Shown here piece by piece: positions 10,591 through 22,100 of a stretch of 64,000 bases of DNA (within the stretch, counting starts at the first letter, position 1; every line of letters begins with the position of its first letter). A program made the translations under genes and the position numbers. Source of the DNA: Dryococelus australis (Eukaryota; Arthropoda; Insecta; Phasmatodea; Phasmatidae). The notes under the pieces were generated by a model, which searched no databases, was not told the origin of the DNA, and saw nothing but the letters and a program-made list of their open reading frames with translations. The stretch is from the NCBI GenBank assembly GCA_029891345.1, contig CM057005.1, positions 66,473,760-66,537,759 of the forward strand, given 5' to 3'.

Positions 10591-11576
10591 AATCTATATA
10601 ATTTAGCATATTTGTAACATGGTAAAAATAAACATACCTCTTAGTGTAAAAATTGAATGTCTTTCAGTAGCACCAGTTATTGTGTATTGCAGTGTTATGT
10701 GTAAAATTTGTTTCGTAAGTACGCACGGGTGAGACAAACACACAAGAGCCCACAGCATCCCTGGGATCCCAGTGTCTCAAAGTGCGGTGTGTAGGAACAA
10801 CTGCTGGTGCCCATCAACCACAGGTAAAAATGAATCGTGATCTTCTCCGTGTCTCACCCGATGGCGTCAAATTCATCACAGTAGAATGTACGTACAGTGA
10901 GTAACCTCGAATAAAGTAATTCGCCAAACATCCATGGTAGAGCTCCAACAATTGCTCAGGAAATATACGTGGTATTATTTCCATACTATAAATACATTAA
11001 AAACTTACATTACAGTTTAGGAAGTTTAATAGGAATATTTTGCACTGATAGCTTAATATAATTTCCATAAACATAACGCCAGTATTTACCCCCAATAGCG
11101 CAAAAAAGAAACCAATTCAATTTACCACCAGTTTATATGTTGTGCTTATAAGAAATGTATAACAGTAATTATGATTTTTCTAATTCACTGGCAGCATTAA
11201 CGTAAGGGTGTCAGGTAATGTTTAGGTTATATTACATCCAATTAAAGGCAACAATATTTTTCAGCAGATATTTTCAAACGTTTTCACTTATCTTAAGCAA
11301 CCAAAGGCATTTCAAGCAGCTGGTCCAGCCAAGGCAGTTTTGTACCATATGGATTGCAACTGATTTGAAAGGGCGACTCAACATCCCCTGTGTTTTATTC
11401 CTGAAGGCTTTTTTGTGTAAACAGAAGTATAAAACTTCTGCGCTATACTAAGTATTTAGGAACCAACCAAATACATAATTAATTGTGTGATTTCTCAAAG
11501 ATTCTATTTAAAAATAAAATAAAAGGTGTGAAGGTAATGCAAACAGACGGTAACGCTTTGCCTTGGTGCTACGCAG

Positions 11577-11747
11577 AGGTGCAGTGCGACACTCCGGCGA
11601 TGCCAGAGAACGGCTACATCCAAGGTAATGGGCCGTACAAGGCCGGCGATGTCATCCAGTTCAACTGCAACCCGGAGTTCATGATGGAGGGACAGCCTAT
11701 CATCGCATGCCAGGAGAACGGCCGCTGGTCTGGGATGGTGCCCAAAT
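11577..11747 (+). CDS. Sushi (CCP) domain exon 1 of an unidentified multi-domain protein
   Basis: An exon of 171 nt encoding one complete sushi/complement-control-protein domain. These are extracellular beta modules stabilised by two disulfides and used for protein binding. All four Cys are present (VQCDTP, FNCNPEF, IACQENG, VPKC), with the conserved Trp in NGRWSGM and a PYKAGDVIQF strand before Cys2. The acceptor is GCTACGCAG at 11568-11576 and the donor is GTACGT at 11748. Both ends are phase 1, the usual phase for shuffled sushi modules, and only the first base of the last Cys codon lies in this exon. Read-through meets a stop at 11753, so splicing is needed. The preceding exon is outside the window or unrecognised. 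Candidate insect families are furrowed-like and Hikaru genki-like sushi proteins, which I cannot separate here. The GC content is much higher than its surroundings. Confidence 0.88.
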
Positions 11748-11773
11748 GTACGTAACTGCCCGTTTTGAGATCC

Positions 11774-12040
11774 CAGGAAACCAGTGGCATAGGCAGAAAT
11801 TTATTTGGGGGTGAGGGGCCGGTTTCTTGATTGATAAAGTAGTGCCTATAAAAATGTTTGTATTTTACTTATTTTTACTGTTTTATTATATAATTTATTA
11901 TTTCACTGATAACTAACATCAATTTTTGATAATGTGTTCTTTATACTTCAAGGGACGGAGGGGGGAGGTTGAACCCGGATCCTCCCCCTCCCCCCCCCAC
12001 ACCAACTTTGTTTTTTTCTGTCTACGTCATTACGGGAAAC
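11774..12040. mobile_element. hAT-type MITE with 8-bp target duplication
   Basis: The element proper is 11782-12032 (251 bp). The left end reads CAGTGGCATAGGCAGAAATTT, and the right end is an imperfect inverse of it (TTTTTTTCTGTCTACGTCATTA). The termini resemble the CAGTGGCGTAGCCAG ends common to hAT MITEs. Flanks are CAGGAAAC (11774-11781) and CGGGAAAC (12033-12040), an 8-bp duplication with one mismatch, as expected for hAT. A G-rich block near the left end and a C-rich block at about 11983-12000 can pair. There is no coding capacity. It starts 34 bp after the sushi exon 1 donor. Confidence 0.8.
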
Positions 12041-12821
12041 ATAAGGCATATCCGCATTGCTTTGTGGTTGTGGAATGGCTAGCTTTTGTATAGGCCGTTC
12101 ACAGTTAACTGTGAAATTCCTGCCTTGGATTTACTTTTCTTATAATTTTGTATCTTTCCATCTTACGGAAAATTAACATTGTGTCTAAAATTTGAAACAC
12201 TGACTACAGTTGCCATGAACTTGAGCATTACACACTCAATACATCAAGGCGTATAATTACACGTCAGATTTTTTTTGCTAGGATATTACATTTACTACTG
12301 GTATTTAGGGACTTGAAAAGCATGTATGTACCCACTTCACTTTTGTGAAGTTTTTTTTCCTAACGACCTTTACTTCGTAGTTTAACTTCTTGGTAGACAT
12401 TCAGATATAATTTTCTGTTGCTCCTCTGTAACATTGTACGACATGACAGGCACAATTACTCGATGCTCCACACGCCTCATTACGTCTAGTGGCAGGCCGA
12501 CAGAAACTTGTCAGTTCATTCCCAATCAAAGTTTTCAGTTTGGATTTTTGTTCACACAGTTAGTCACGAAAAACGTATGGAACCTTTCTAACATATTGGG
12601 TATCAAACTGTAAGATGTCCCTCAATATTTGGCTTAAACGTTTATAATTACGTCCATAACTTAAATTTAATTTAGGGTTTTAAATTATGCACGGAGCACT
12701 CAGGTCATTACGTATTTGGGGGAAGGAGGGTCTGAGTTTTTTTTTTCCCAGTGTACGTAAGGTAAGTAAAAAAGTCCATTTATTTGTAGGTTTGCAAAAA
12801 TTAAAATTTTTCCATGTTAAG

Positions 12822-13080
12822 AGCCGTGGTGGCGAGGTGTTCAGAATACTCGCCCGCCTCCCACTAAGGTGAACTGGGTCTGATTCCTGGTGAGGTCACC
12901 CAGGCGTTCACATGAGGGAAACCTGGCAGATGTTGCTATTGACTGGCAGATTTTCTTGGAAACTCCCACTTCCCCCACCCAGTATTACACTGCTGCTCCC
13001 TCACCGACGCTCGGGACCTCCCTGTCGAGCGCCGACCATAACCTCAACTCTCAACCCCCTCTTGTTTTGTCACACAGTTG
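12822..13080 (+). mobile_element. tRNA-derived SINE
   Basis: The head GAGCCGTGGTGGCGAGGTGTTCAG carries an A-box-like region, and GAACTGGGTCTGATTCCTGG is a degenerate B box. The shared body follows: GGCAGATTTTCTTGGAAACTCCCACTTCCCCCACCC, then CTGCTGCTCC. This copy is diverged toward its 3' end. It lies in the sushi gene intron in the sense orientation. Confidence 0.75.
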
Positions 13081-13164
13081 TTAAAAACAAAGAAGAGGTG
13101 GAGGAAATCTTAGCCATACTGGCAGGAGAAATTAAGTTTGAAAAAGGAGTAATTAATATAAGTG

Positions 13165-13215
13165 TAGGTATAGTCTGTTCACTGTTAACTGAGCACTTTT
13201 AAAAGCCCTACGTAC
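13165..13215 (+). mobile_element. Fragment of the 0.4 kb inverted-repeat element
   Basis: TATAGTCTGTTCACTGTTAA followed by GAGCACTTTTAAAAGCCCT matches the left end of the elements at 15587 and 16868. No right end was found, so it is a terminal fragment. Confidence 0.6.
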
Positions 13216-13637
13216 TTAAGATGTACTTTTCTTTTCATTACATAACCGTGCGCTATCTGTAAGATTACTGTTGCCATGGACTGTATAATTTTATTCATGC
13301 GCCATCGAAGGGGAAGCATTTAATTTTCAGGAATGCAGGCCCATGCACATAAGAGAAAAAGATTTGTTAGTGGCTACATAAACTGTTTGGTTGATGCTTT
13401 CCATGGCAAAATTTTGTTGTTAGTAAAAAAACATATTGTGGTGCCCAATACATATTGTGATGATGCCCAATAACATGTATATTGGCTAGTACTAAAGCTA
13501 TTTACTGCTCATTAACATATTTGTTTACTAAAAAACATTTATTGGCTGCCACAAAATATTCACTTTGCAACAACAGTATTCATATTATCCACAGTAACAT
13601 TTTGTTGCTACTGCAAAACTACATCCGTTATACAATC

Positions 13638-13850
13638 TGGGTTCAACCCACGGCCGGGTCACTCAGGATTTTCGCATGTGGGAATCGTGCCGGACGATGT
13701 CGATGGTTGGCAGGTTTTATCTGGGATCTCCAGTTTCCCCTGCCCTTTCATTCCGGTGCTGCTCCATACTCACCTCAATCACCCCTCATCGGCTCTCAAG
13801 ACCTCGATATTAAGAGCCTTTCAAATCTCTTCACTCGCTTATATTCTGCG
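13638..13850 (+). mobile_element. tRNA-derived SINE, 5' truncated
   Basis: Begins near the B box (GGGTTCAACCC) and continues with the full body: GTGGGAATCGTGCC, GACGATG, GGTTGGCAGGTTTT, GATCTCC, CTGCTCCATACTC, CGGCTCTCAAGACCTCG and AAATCTCTTCACTC. It matches the minus-strand copy at 23160-23430 closely. Confidence 0.85.
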
Positions 13851-14859
13851 CATGTGTTCTGGCATATTCGATGCGGCCAATTTCTGTCTGGCCACAACAT
13901 ATTTGTCTGTGTTCAGTTCTTTGCATCAGGTTACGAACTAATTCATGAAAGATATTATTAAGTATTTATGAACAAATTATATCATTCCTTTATTCAAAGT
14001 ACGTAAATGATTTCAGAAAATAACTTTCCACGAGGTGAAGTGTGCAAGCCTGAAAATAACATTATAATGTCGAGCAAGGTAGCATTATGATAACACGATA
14101 AGCTGGCGATTGAGAGGTCCAAGATTTGAATCCCACTCATGACAACTTTGAAGTTAGTATTTAATTGATGTTGGACCATACTGAACTACAAAACCAACAA
14201 CCCGCAAAACACTTTTGTGAGCCTCGCTAACCAGTACTGCTGCTATCATTGTAACATTTTCACTGCAACAAATGAACACATTATTGCCTATTAACACTGA
14301 ATTTATTGGTGACCACAAACGTCATTTTCTAGTTCCCACTAAATACTGGAATGACAAAAAAATTTTGCTGGTACCACAAAATCCCAAAATCTTCTGTCAT
14401 GTCTATATTGAGTAAATAATTTTATGGTTACCAATAAAAAATTTGTTTGACACCAGAAAACTTTTTTTGGTGCACAGGATTTTAAAATTGAATGTGTTTT
14501 TATGGTAGGGAAAGGTTAATTTTTACCTTCAGTTTCACAATGAACATAATTTTATGGTACAGCCCAGTTATAGAAACGAACAAGAGACAACCAAATAACA
14601 TCACTTTTTAAAGTATAATTAGAACTTAGATTGGTACAATTTGTTCATCATTTTTAAAATGCTTTCTAGGTTTATTTTACTTCTGGCAACTTCATAGGAG
14701 GTATTTAACCCCAAAACCTCTTAAAGCTCATACACAAGGACCTGCAGGAAAGTTAAAGTCTTAATAATGTGCAAATTTGGCTCTTGTTTGTATGAAACAT
14801 ACACCGACTGCAACAGTAATATAGGTAATTACATATTACCTTCTCAGTACAACTTTGTC

Positions 14860-15529
14860 TTAAGCCCCTGTCACACTATCAAATTTTCTCCTTAAAATAT
14901 ATTTGACAGTAAAACTTTAATAAGAAATACAGCCATAAAATTTTTCCTTTCCAACAAATTTTATCAAGTTATCTTGAATATGTTTGAAAATGTGTCACAC
15001 TGTCAAATTGTTTTACTGGGTGAATACAATCTGAAATGATTATTTAGAAATTATTTTCTAAGTGAGATACTATACTGCTGTTGTGTATCCATGCAGTCTA
15101 TTACTGGAAGAAAGGTTTTGATTTATTTGCACTTTCTTTACTTAATTACATAATTAAAATTTTGTTTATCGGAGATGTTTCCTGCTCTTAACATTATGTG
15201 CAATATTCACTTAAAATAGCATTCATGCTTAGGCAGCTTCTACATTAAATTAATTATCTTCATAACATTATTTCGTTTCCAGCAACTGTTCATTATTTTA
15301 AAGTTTAGTGACATCGGAAACTGCCATTTTTATCGTGCTCGATTCCAATTGGCTGAGCCTGTCAAACAAAGAAATTGTAGAACTGGTCGAATCTTCAAAT
15401 GTTTGATGGAAACTGGGGCCATCCAGCATTTTTAGACAAATATGGAGGCGTTTTATGATGTTTCGGGGACATCACAACTGTAGAACATTATTTGACGAAA
15501 GAAAGTTTGACAGTGTGACAGGGGCTTTA
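14860..15529. mobile_element. 664-bp non-autonomous TIR transposon with TTA target duplication
   Basis: Element 14863-15526. The left end is AGCCCCTGTCACACTATC, and the right end is its inverse (GACAGTGTGACAGGGGCT), with the inverted repeat continuing imperfectly to about 30 bp. TTA flanks it at 14860-14862 and 15527-15529. A second TIR-like motif (GTGTCACACTGTCAAATTG) lies inside at about 14993-15011. A 3-bp TWA target and GC-rich ends suggest PIF/Harbinger. No transposase frame is present. Confidence 0.8.
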
Positions 15530-15586
15530 GGACTATTTTCTATTAAATTGATGGCAACCTAAGAGCCTGCATGCCAGTGTGTAAAA

Positions 15587-16006
15587 GCTATTCACGGTAA
15601 AATGAGCACATTTGAAACCCTTGCTTACACGATCTACTTGTATGCACTTTGTGTATTCCTCCATGTCACGTACAATAACATTGTCATGGGCCTCACCACT
15701 TTATTCATACGTCTGTAATGTAAAACTGAGAAATTATTAGGAAAGTAAATATTTTACAAATCTGCTAATTTTTACACTTTGATGCATTAAAAAAACCAGA
15801 AAGGAAAAGAAATATTTTAAGTTATCACAAATGGTTACCTAACACTTTTTATTCAGCATTAAAACATGGAACTACTTCCTCTCCATCGTTATCAACTTTA
15901 CTGGGCGAAGGTCTCTCAATACGTTGTGTAAAATACATGCAGGTAAGGGCAGTATCTTTTTTTCAAAGGTTCTTTTCAAAAGTGCTCACTTTATCGTGAA
16001 CAGTCT
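15587..16006 (+). mobile_element. 0.4 kb inverted-repeat element, copy A (upstream of sushi exon 2)
   Basis: The left terminus CTATTCACGGTAAAATGAG and right terminus TGCTCACTTTATCGTGAACAG are inverse of each other over about 28 bp. The whole element aligns in the same orientation with 16868-17276, including CGATCTACTTGTATGCAC and CAAATGGTTACCTAACAC. Non-coding. Target duplication not resolved. Confidence 0.8.
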
Positions 16007-16094
16007 TTACAAATAGAGGAATGGAGAGTAACATTTTTTTTCTAAAGGATGATTTCGAAAGTGGACTGTCTTTTGTACGTGGTGCACCATAGCA

Positions 16095-16205
16095 GGACGA
16101 TGCTGCTGTTTGGCTGGTTTTCTCGGGGATCTTGCATTCCGGCGCTTCTCTATTCCGACCACATTGCACCCTCATTGGCTCTCAAGAGCTCGTTGTCAAC
16201 CCTAG
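16095..16205 (+). mobile_element. SINE 3' fragment abutting the sushi exon 2 acceptor
   Basis: GGCTGGTTTTCTCGGGGATC, then ATTCCGGCGCTTCTC, then CACCCTCATTGGCTCTCAAGAGCTCG match the SINE body of 13640-13850. The fragment ends about 20 bases before the exon, so the region where a branch point and pyrimidine tract would lie is mostly SINE-derived. Confidence 0.75.
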
Positions 16206-16226
16206 TAGAAGTGTCTTGTGCCGCAG

Positions 16227-16437
16227 GCGTGCAGGCGTGCTCGTACCCGGGCACAGCGATCAGTGGCCGCATGTCGGCCGTCAAGTTCTACTACAAGATC
16301 GGCGAGACGATCACGTTCACGTGCGACGCGGGGCTGGAGCTGAAGGGCGCGCCCATGCTGCGCTGCCTGCGCAACGGGAAGTGGTCCAATGCTATCCCGA
16401 CCTGCCTGATGGCCGCCACAGCATCCAATGCCGCCAG
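16227..16437 (+). CDS. Sushi (CCP) domain exon 2 of the same gene
   Basis: The acceptor CCGCAG ends at 16226, and the first two bases (GC) complete the Cys codon begun in the previous exon. The second sushi domain follows with Cys in ACSYPG, FTCDAG, LRCLRNG and IPTC, Trp in GKWSNA, and the strand YYKIGETITF. After the last Cys about 9 residues (LMAATASNA...) precede a good donor CCAG|GTAATA at 16438. Unlike the first exon it would end in phase 2. If the donor is not used, an in-frame stop lies at 16439-16441 and this would be the last coding exon. The exon is strongly GC-rich. Two copies of one inverted-repeat element flank it. The protein is presumably secreted or the ectodomain of a membrane protein. 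Confidence 0.88.
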
Positions 16438-16867
16438 GTAATACCCGCCAGGCGCGGGCGTCACTCGGAGACCAACCACGACCTCAACCACGACACACGG
16501 CTAGAGCATCGACATCATCACCCTCAACGCCGAACCACACTGACCACCATTTTATTTGCGCTTCCGCACACGAGAACTTCATTTTGACGCCTGGAGAATG
16601 GTCTCACTGAAGAAAAAATTAGTGTGCATGAAAAAATTTTCCTAGACAGTAAAACATTGAGTAATAATTTGCTGCTTTTTAAGAGTTCTGCTTGCCTTTA
16701 GGCATTTTGCGCAGTTGGCGCATAAAAATGTGAGCTTAAAGGGTGTATGGGCCCGATGTTTTGTTCGCGTTCGAGGCACTAGCGACACGGGCAACAATAA
16801 CACGCACGTCCAATGCTGCTACGTGTAAGGTATTGAACCGGTGTGCAGTGCTTCCGTCATTATAGTC

Positions 16868-17276
16868 TGTTCACGGTAAAATGAGCACTTTTGAAAGCCC
16901 TGGTGAAGATCTACTTGTATGCACGTAGTGTATTCTTCCACCCTATATAAAATTAATATTGCCATTGGGCCTCATCACTTTATGCATCGATAAATTGAAT
17001 CTGTGAAATTATTAGAAAAGTAAACATTTTATAAATCTACTAATTTTTACACACTAATGCATTAATAAAACAGAAAGCGTAAGAAATAATTTAAATGATC
17101 ACAAATGGTTACCTAACACTTTTTATTCAACGTTAACATATGGAACTACTTTCCATCCATTGTTACCAACTTTACCGGGTGCACGTTACTTAGGATGCCT
17201 GTTACATTATATGCAGATAGGGATAGTAACTTTTTTTTATGGTTGATTTCAAAAGTGCTCACTTTATCGTGAACAG
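16868..17276 (+). mobile_element. 0.4 kb inverted-repeat element, copy B (downstream of sushi exon 2)
   Basis: Left end CTGTTCACGGTAAAATGAG, right end CTCACTTTATCGTGAACAG. Same orientation and order of internal landmarks as copy A, with moderate divergence. Non-coding. Confidence 0.8.
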
Positions 17277-18003
17277 CCATTACACTTTCCTGCGCAAATT
17301 AGATAGGTAACTGTGGGATTTTATTACACGTGATGAAAACCCATATATTAAACTAAGACACTGCCATTTTACTTTTCTTTGACTTCTTCTCTAAAAATGT
17401 ATTTATTTTTACCACTTTCACAATTTTTTTATTTTATAATACGCTTACTATGTGGTAAAAAAGAAAGTGTATGGGCTTCGATAATGGGTTTTTAATCTTT
17501 CCTAGCAAAAAGTCTTATATCCAGGATATTTATTAGCTGAGATAAACATCAATGCCCAAACAACTCATCTACAAAAAATAAGCCCAACTACTAACTCGTA
17601 AGGACGACTCTTGCTCGCTCACCACTCACCTCATCACCTTTACAAGTATGGCGCTCAACTGGCATGCGACGACTCGCCTGAACGTGACTTTAAACTGTGA
17701 CCTTTTCATTTTTATGGCACGCTAATAAAGAAGAAATTATAATGCATGTCCAGAAACAACTCTGAAGTTTCTGTACATATGTTTTAGCAGCTATAACTTA
17801 TTTTGACGACAGTTTATGCCATTTCCACAAAAAAAGACTGTATTGAAATGAGAAATTGAAATTTGTCTTTTGGGCTGCAAAACATCCCAACTGTTTTTGA
17901 AACCACGTGTTTTCTATGAAGCCTGTGCAACTCGCTTCATTAGTCACGCAGGCGGAGCCCTTAAGAAGCAGATACTTGTCCTTGTCGAAAAATGATTCCC
18001 ATC

Positions 18004-18221
18004 TAAGGCCGGTGTCATACTATTGGTTTTTGCCACTGCGGTTTGATGGGATGGGCACAACACATTGTTGTAAATGTGACGTGTCACACTACTGCTGCGT
18101 TCACTTGTCACACCTCGCATTTACAACAATGTGTTGTGCCCAACCCGTCAAAACGAATCCCCTTTAGCCACAGCAGCACAAACACATAGTATAACAGCCT
18201 AAGATAGTATAACAGCCTAAG
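18004..18221. mobile_element. Palindromic MITE, copy 1, with TAA target duplication
   Basis: Element 18007-18199 (193 bp) starts GGCCGGTGTCATACTA and ends TAGTATAACAGCC. TAA lies on both sides (18004-18006, 18200-18202). The interior is almost fully palindromic: GGGCACAACACATTGTTGTA is mirrored by TACAACAATGTGTTGTGCCC. The right terminus plus TAAG is tandemly duplicated (18186-18203 and 18204-18221, 18-bp units). TSD and ends suggest a Harbinger-type MITE. Confidence 0.82.
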
Positions 18222-21200
18222 ATACTTTATCTGATATGTTCTGTAAGTGGCCAAGCCATTGATGATTTGTTCAGACAGGTCATTGTGGTGTAATTGTGGT
18301 AGATGGTAGCTTGAGCAGTTTTATTTTCATAGCCGGCAGCTGTGTCTGTATTTCGTGTTGGGCTTGTCCGAGATGGTTTCTCTGTCACAAGCAGTGTAAG
18401 ACTTGCGGCATACCTTCATAGAATGACAGTAAAAACCCAGATGACTCCGTTAGACAACGAGCTGCTACCCAATCAACAGCAATTCGCTTTCGAGTTTACT
18501 CTGCTGGCAGAATAACTGTGTATATAAATCATAATTGTTTTGAAGGACTTCATTTTGCTCTCGAGGAACCTGGTAAACGTGATCTTTGCAACCAATAATT
18601 TCTACAAAAGCATGTTTGTGTTTAAGGATATTGCCCACTTATTCTAGCTAACATTTTGTCTGGTATAAATTGAGTAAGTTGTTATTATTACCCACAGATG
18701 TTTACTGGAAAATATGGATATTCCTAACTAAAAATTTAAACTTTTCACTTATTTTTTTGTTTTGATCAATCGTAGCAGTGTTTTATTCACAAAATGACAC
18801 AGAACTAAACCTGTGTTTTGACAAAATATAATTTTTGTAAATTACTGCTGTTGGTCTGTCTACTAATACAAATTTGTAGGAACAAAATTTATAGCATATA
18901 TTAGGACATTCTTGGTACCCTGGTTATGTCTCATTGCGAGATCTGAATGCGTAATCATGACGTGAATTAAAGCCATCTCAGTTGCGTTTGAAATATCCAC
19001 AACAATATTTCAAGGATTGAACTGATTTATCAGTTAAGGATTGTACCACACATGGATGTTACAAATCATTTTACCTCTTATTTATATGCATAATGAAATT
19101 GCTCCTTTAGTATTCAGGTTTGTATGGTTTACTTCATTTTAAAAAAATTACATTTCTTGTACATCAGTCTTGAACATAAATTATTTCATCAGTTTACTAC
19201 TTTGTATACTTATTGTCTAAAAACACTTCACTACTTTATTTTCTCTAAAAGTGCTAAGGTAATTACTGTTTTGATAAACTGAATGAAACCATTTTTTGAC
19301 GAGGTTTCCTAACATGATGTCCTTCAAAAACCATGTGTTTGTTAAAGAATAAATGTAACATCTGTCAAAATTTTACAGTTATTTTACTACATATAATGGT
19401 ACCAGTTTTGCCTGGTTAATCATCTTGAATAGATAATCGAATAGAATGTACATGATTACGATAACACTGAATCACAGAAAAATTGTATTAGCTTTTACTA
19501 AACAAAATTTTGTCAAGCAAACTGTGCACTGACCTCGAGGCCAAACAGAATATCAGGAATTGTAAATATGAAATAATTATTGATTATTGTACAAACATGC
19601 AACTTAATATTTTTATCTTTCCGATAAGGACGTTAGTTGATTTCTTATAAATTTGAACCTGGACATAATTTTGTGCTAGAATTTGTGAAATATTGTTGGT
19701 GACATTAGGATAATTATACACTAATTAAATCAGTCAATTGCTCTATTTTTGCATCAGTTAGTATGTTAAATAGTTGTACGAACTTTATGTAACATGTAGT
19801 AAGAGTATTGAAATTTAGTTAAATTTAGTGCAGATTACATATTGCTGTTCTATTGCCGCAATACGTTCATGCCAAATAACTTAGTGTATGGAGTTTGCTA
19901 AGGTACTGTTTCCTGTAATATCCCATTCTTATCGTAGTAAATTACATTTTCTCACTTGAACTATAGTACTTTATTTAAAATACAAACTTCGTGCAGCGAA
20001 TTACATAACAGTTCAGAACATGGAAGTTATTTTCACAAATACAGCAGCCATGCCGCACACTCGGAAAATTAAGGTAAATGCAAATATGTTTGCAGATATG
20101 CCTTTTTTTTATGCTTTTTAACTTATGAACCAACTTTGTCAAGTTATCTTGACACTAACTTCCAAGTAGAGATATAGTGCTATTAAATTCCTCTACGCAT
20201 TAAAAATGTGCCAAAATAAGTGTCAGGGTTTCGATAGACTATTTCTGACGTGCTCAACTTATTTACATATAAAGGAAATTACTGTTTGTATTTTTGTGTT
20301 TTCTTGGCTGTATAATCAGCTCATATTTATACTCTATGAAACGTGTAGAATGTAGTTCAGCTTCCATTAATTATTTTTTTTTAGAGAACATACTGGTTAT
20401 CGAATTATAACTCTTGGTGTAATTTGTACAGGTACTTTTAAATGAGTCTAGGAGTTAACACAAAATGCAGCACTTAATTAAACTGTACACGCAGGACTAG
20501 TAAAGTAATTTTGCCTAGTACCACGTTCAGTTTACACTGCTGTGCATTTATATAACACAGCCGATAAAATTTAGTATAAAAAAGACACCATATCTTAGTG
20601 TTGGTCAACATATCTTAGAACAAATAAATGTGCCATATTTATATTTTATCATAAAATGTAAAAAATTTGATATCCCAGATTTAATGAGGGCTGGACCCAA
20701 TCATTTATACACATAACAGGCTTTTACTTCTTAAATACTGAATAAGGTTACTCACTCTTTTAAATATGCTTCATTAGATTGTATTTCATTTTGGATTATT
20801 GTACTAATTACATTCTGCAATTTTTAAGAACAGATCAATTTTTGTGAAATTTTTAACTTATTTTACAAAAATAAACTCAAAATGTATAAATAATTTTTTT
20901 TTTGGCAGTGTTCTAATGATTTTTGAGAAATGTATCCCACTCATTAAGGTTTTGCTTATTGTGTTAAATTCCATTGTTTGCATTTAAAAGTGAATGACTT
21001 ACCTGTGATGATTTTTAGAAAATGGGAGACAACAAAGTAAGTAATAACTATTGTGCTAAAAACAAAGTTGCTTACATGTATCAAAGTAGAAAAGTAGAAT
21101 TTGCTATACTTCAAGTGTTAAATTTCTTATTCAAGAGCTGGTTAAACACCTTTGGCTCAGGGAACAGCTTACAGACAGTGGAGATTCTTAAATATTGACT

Positions 21201-22100
21201 AACTCTGGGCTCTCGCCATTCTTCAAAATCCTTTGTCTTTATAATTATCTAAATATAGTGGACGGAAACAAAATTACGGCTGAAAACAAGATGACCAATG
21301 ATAGGTCAAGGTCATCCAAGATGGTGGATAGATCCTCGGATCCTCTCTCCCATCCTTTACTAAAGTATCGGCTACATCCAACTACTACCAGAGCATGGCT
21401 GTTCGCAACATGAAGTCAGTGTAATTTTTGCGAGCACGTGTTTTCGTGACCAATATTGAGTGTCAGTACAAAAGTGTTTTTACAACAAGAAATTATACTG
21501 TACAGAAGTGGAAGAATTATTTTCAAGCAAATGATGTTCTGGCAATACTAAATTAGCTGGAGGGTACTGCGCTTATCGGTTACATATCAGAATTATAGCG
21601 TGTAATGCAATTGTCCAAGCCCTTAAAAAATTCATAGCGCACACAGCACACACACACAAACCAAACCTTCCATTTCACCCTGTTAAATGCCAAGTACTGG
21701 CAATAAATACAGTTGATTATCTCTTAAACTTATAGAATTTGCCACGATACAATACTTGGGCAATGTAATTTGCACAAAATCAGAATAAATTGGAACTGTA
21801 AAATACAGTGAATTTAAAGTAAATTCATGAAGTCAAATTTAACTTATTCGTAGGAGTGATCACTTTTTTCACTAACACTTGAAGCAGCAAGACTGCAGGT
21901 CAGTCGCATGTGCATGTCATCCCTGCATGAAAATTATTTCGAGTCTTTTAGTTACCTTGAACTGTGGCGATTACTTAAATTTGCTGCTTCGCACACCCGG
22001 CTATATAAAAGGTGATATTTTTGAAGAAAGTGGCAAAAGTTCAGGGCGTTTGCAGCCTTTGTGCCAAAACTGAACACGAAACATGGTAATTTGTTGTGAC
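18222..22100. other. Long AT-rich stretch with no recognised gene
   Basis: Nearly 4 kb with only short low-complexity frames. No domain signature, exon-like GC island or match to the other repeats was noticed. A short CA run lies near 21640-21660. Confidence 0.5.

Larger units (their letters stand above)
11748..16226 (+). other. Intron between the two sushi exons
   Basis: A 4479-bp phase-1 intron from GTACGTAACT to GTGCCGCAG. It contains, in order, an hAT-like MITE, two SINEs, a 664-bp inverted-repeat element, a 0.4 kb inverted-repeat element and a SINE fragment abutting the acceptor. The proposed splice converts T plus GC into TGC (Cys) and gives a continuous frame. Confidence 0.8.

Noticed and set aside
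13482..13961. 159-codon frame in the sushi intron
   Set aside because: Most of it is translated SINE sequence, and the same bases in other SINE copies are not open.
14040..14160. tRNA-like stretch (GATTTGAATCCCAC)
   Set aside because: Only the B-box-like part is convincing. No cloverleaf or body shared with the SINE family could be drawn.
16132..16587. 151-codon plus-strand frame over sushi exon 2
   Set aside because: It is an out-of-frame shadow of the GC-rich sushi exon, and its Arg/His-rich translation has no domain.
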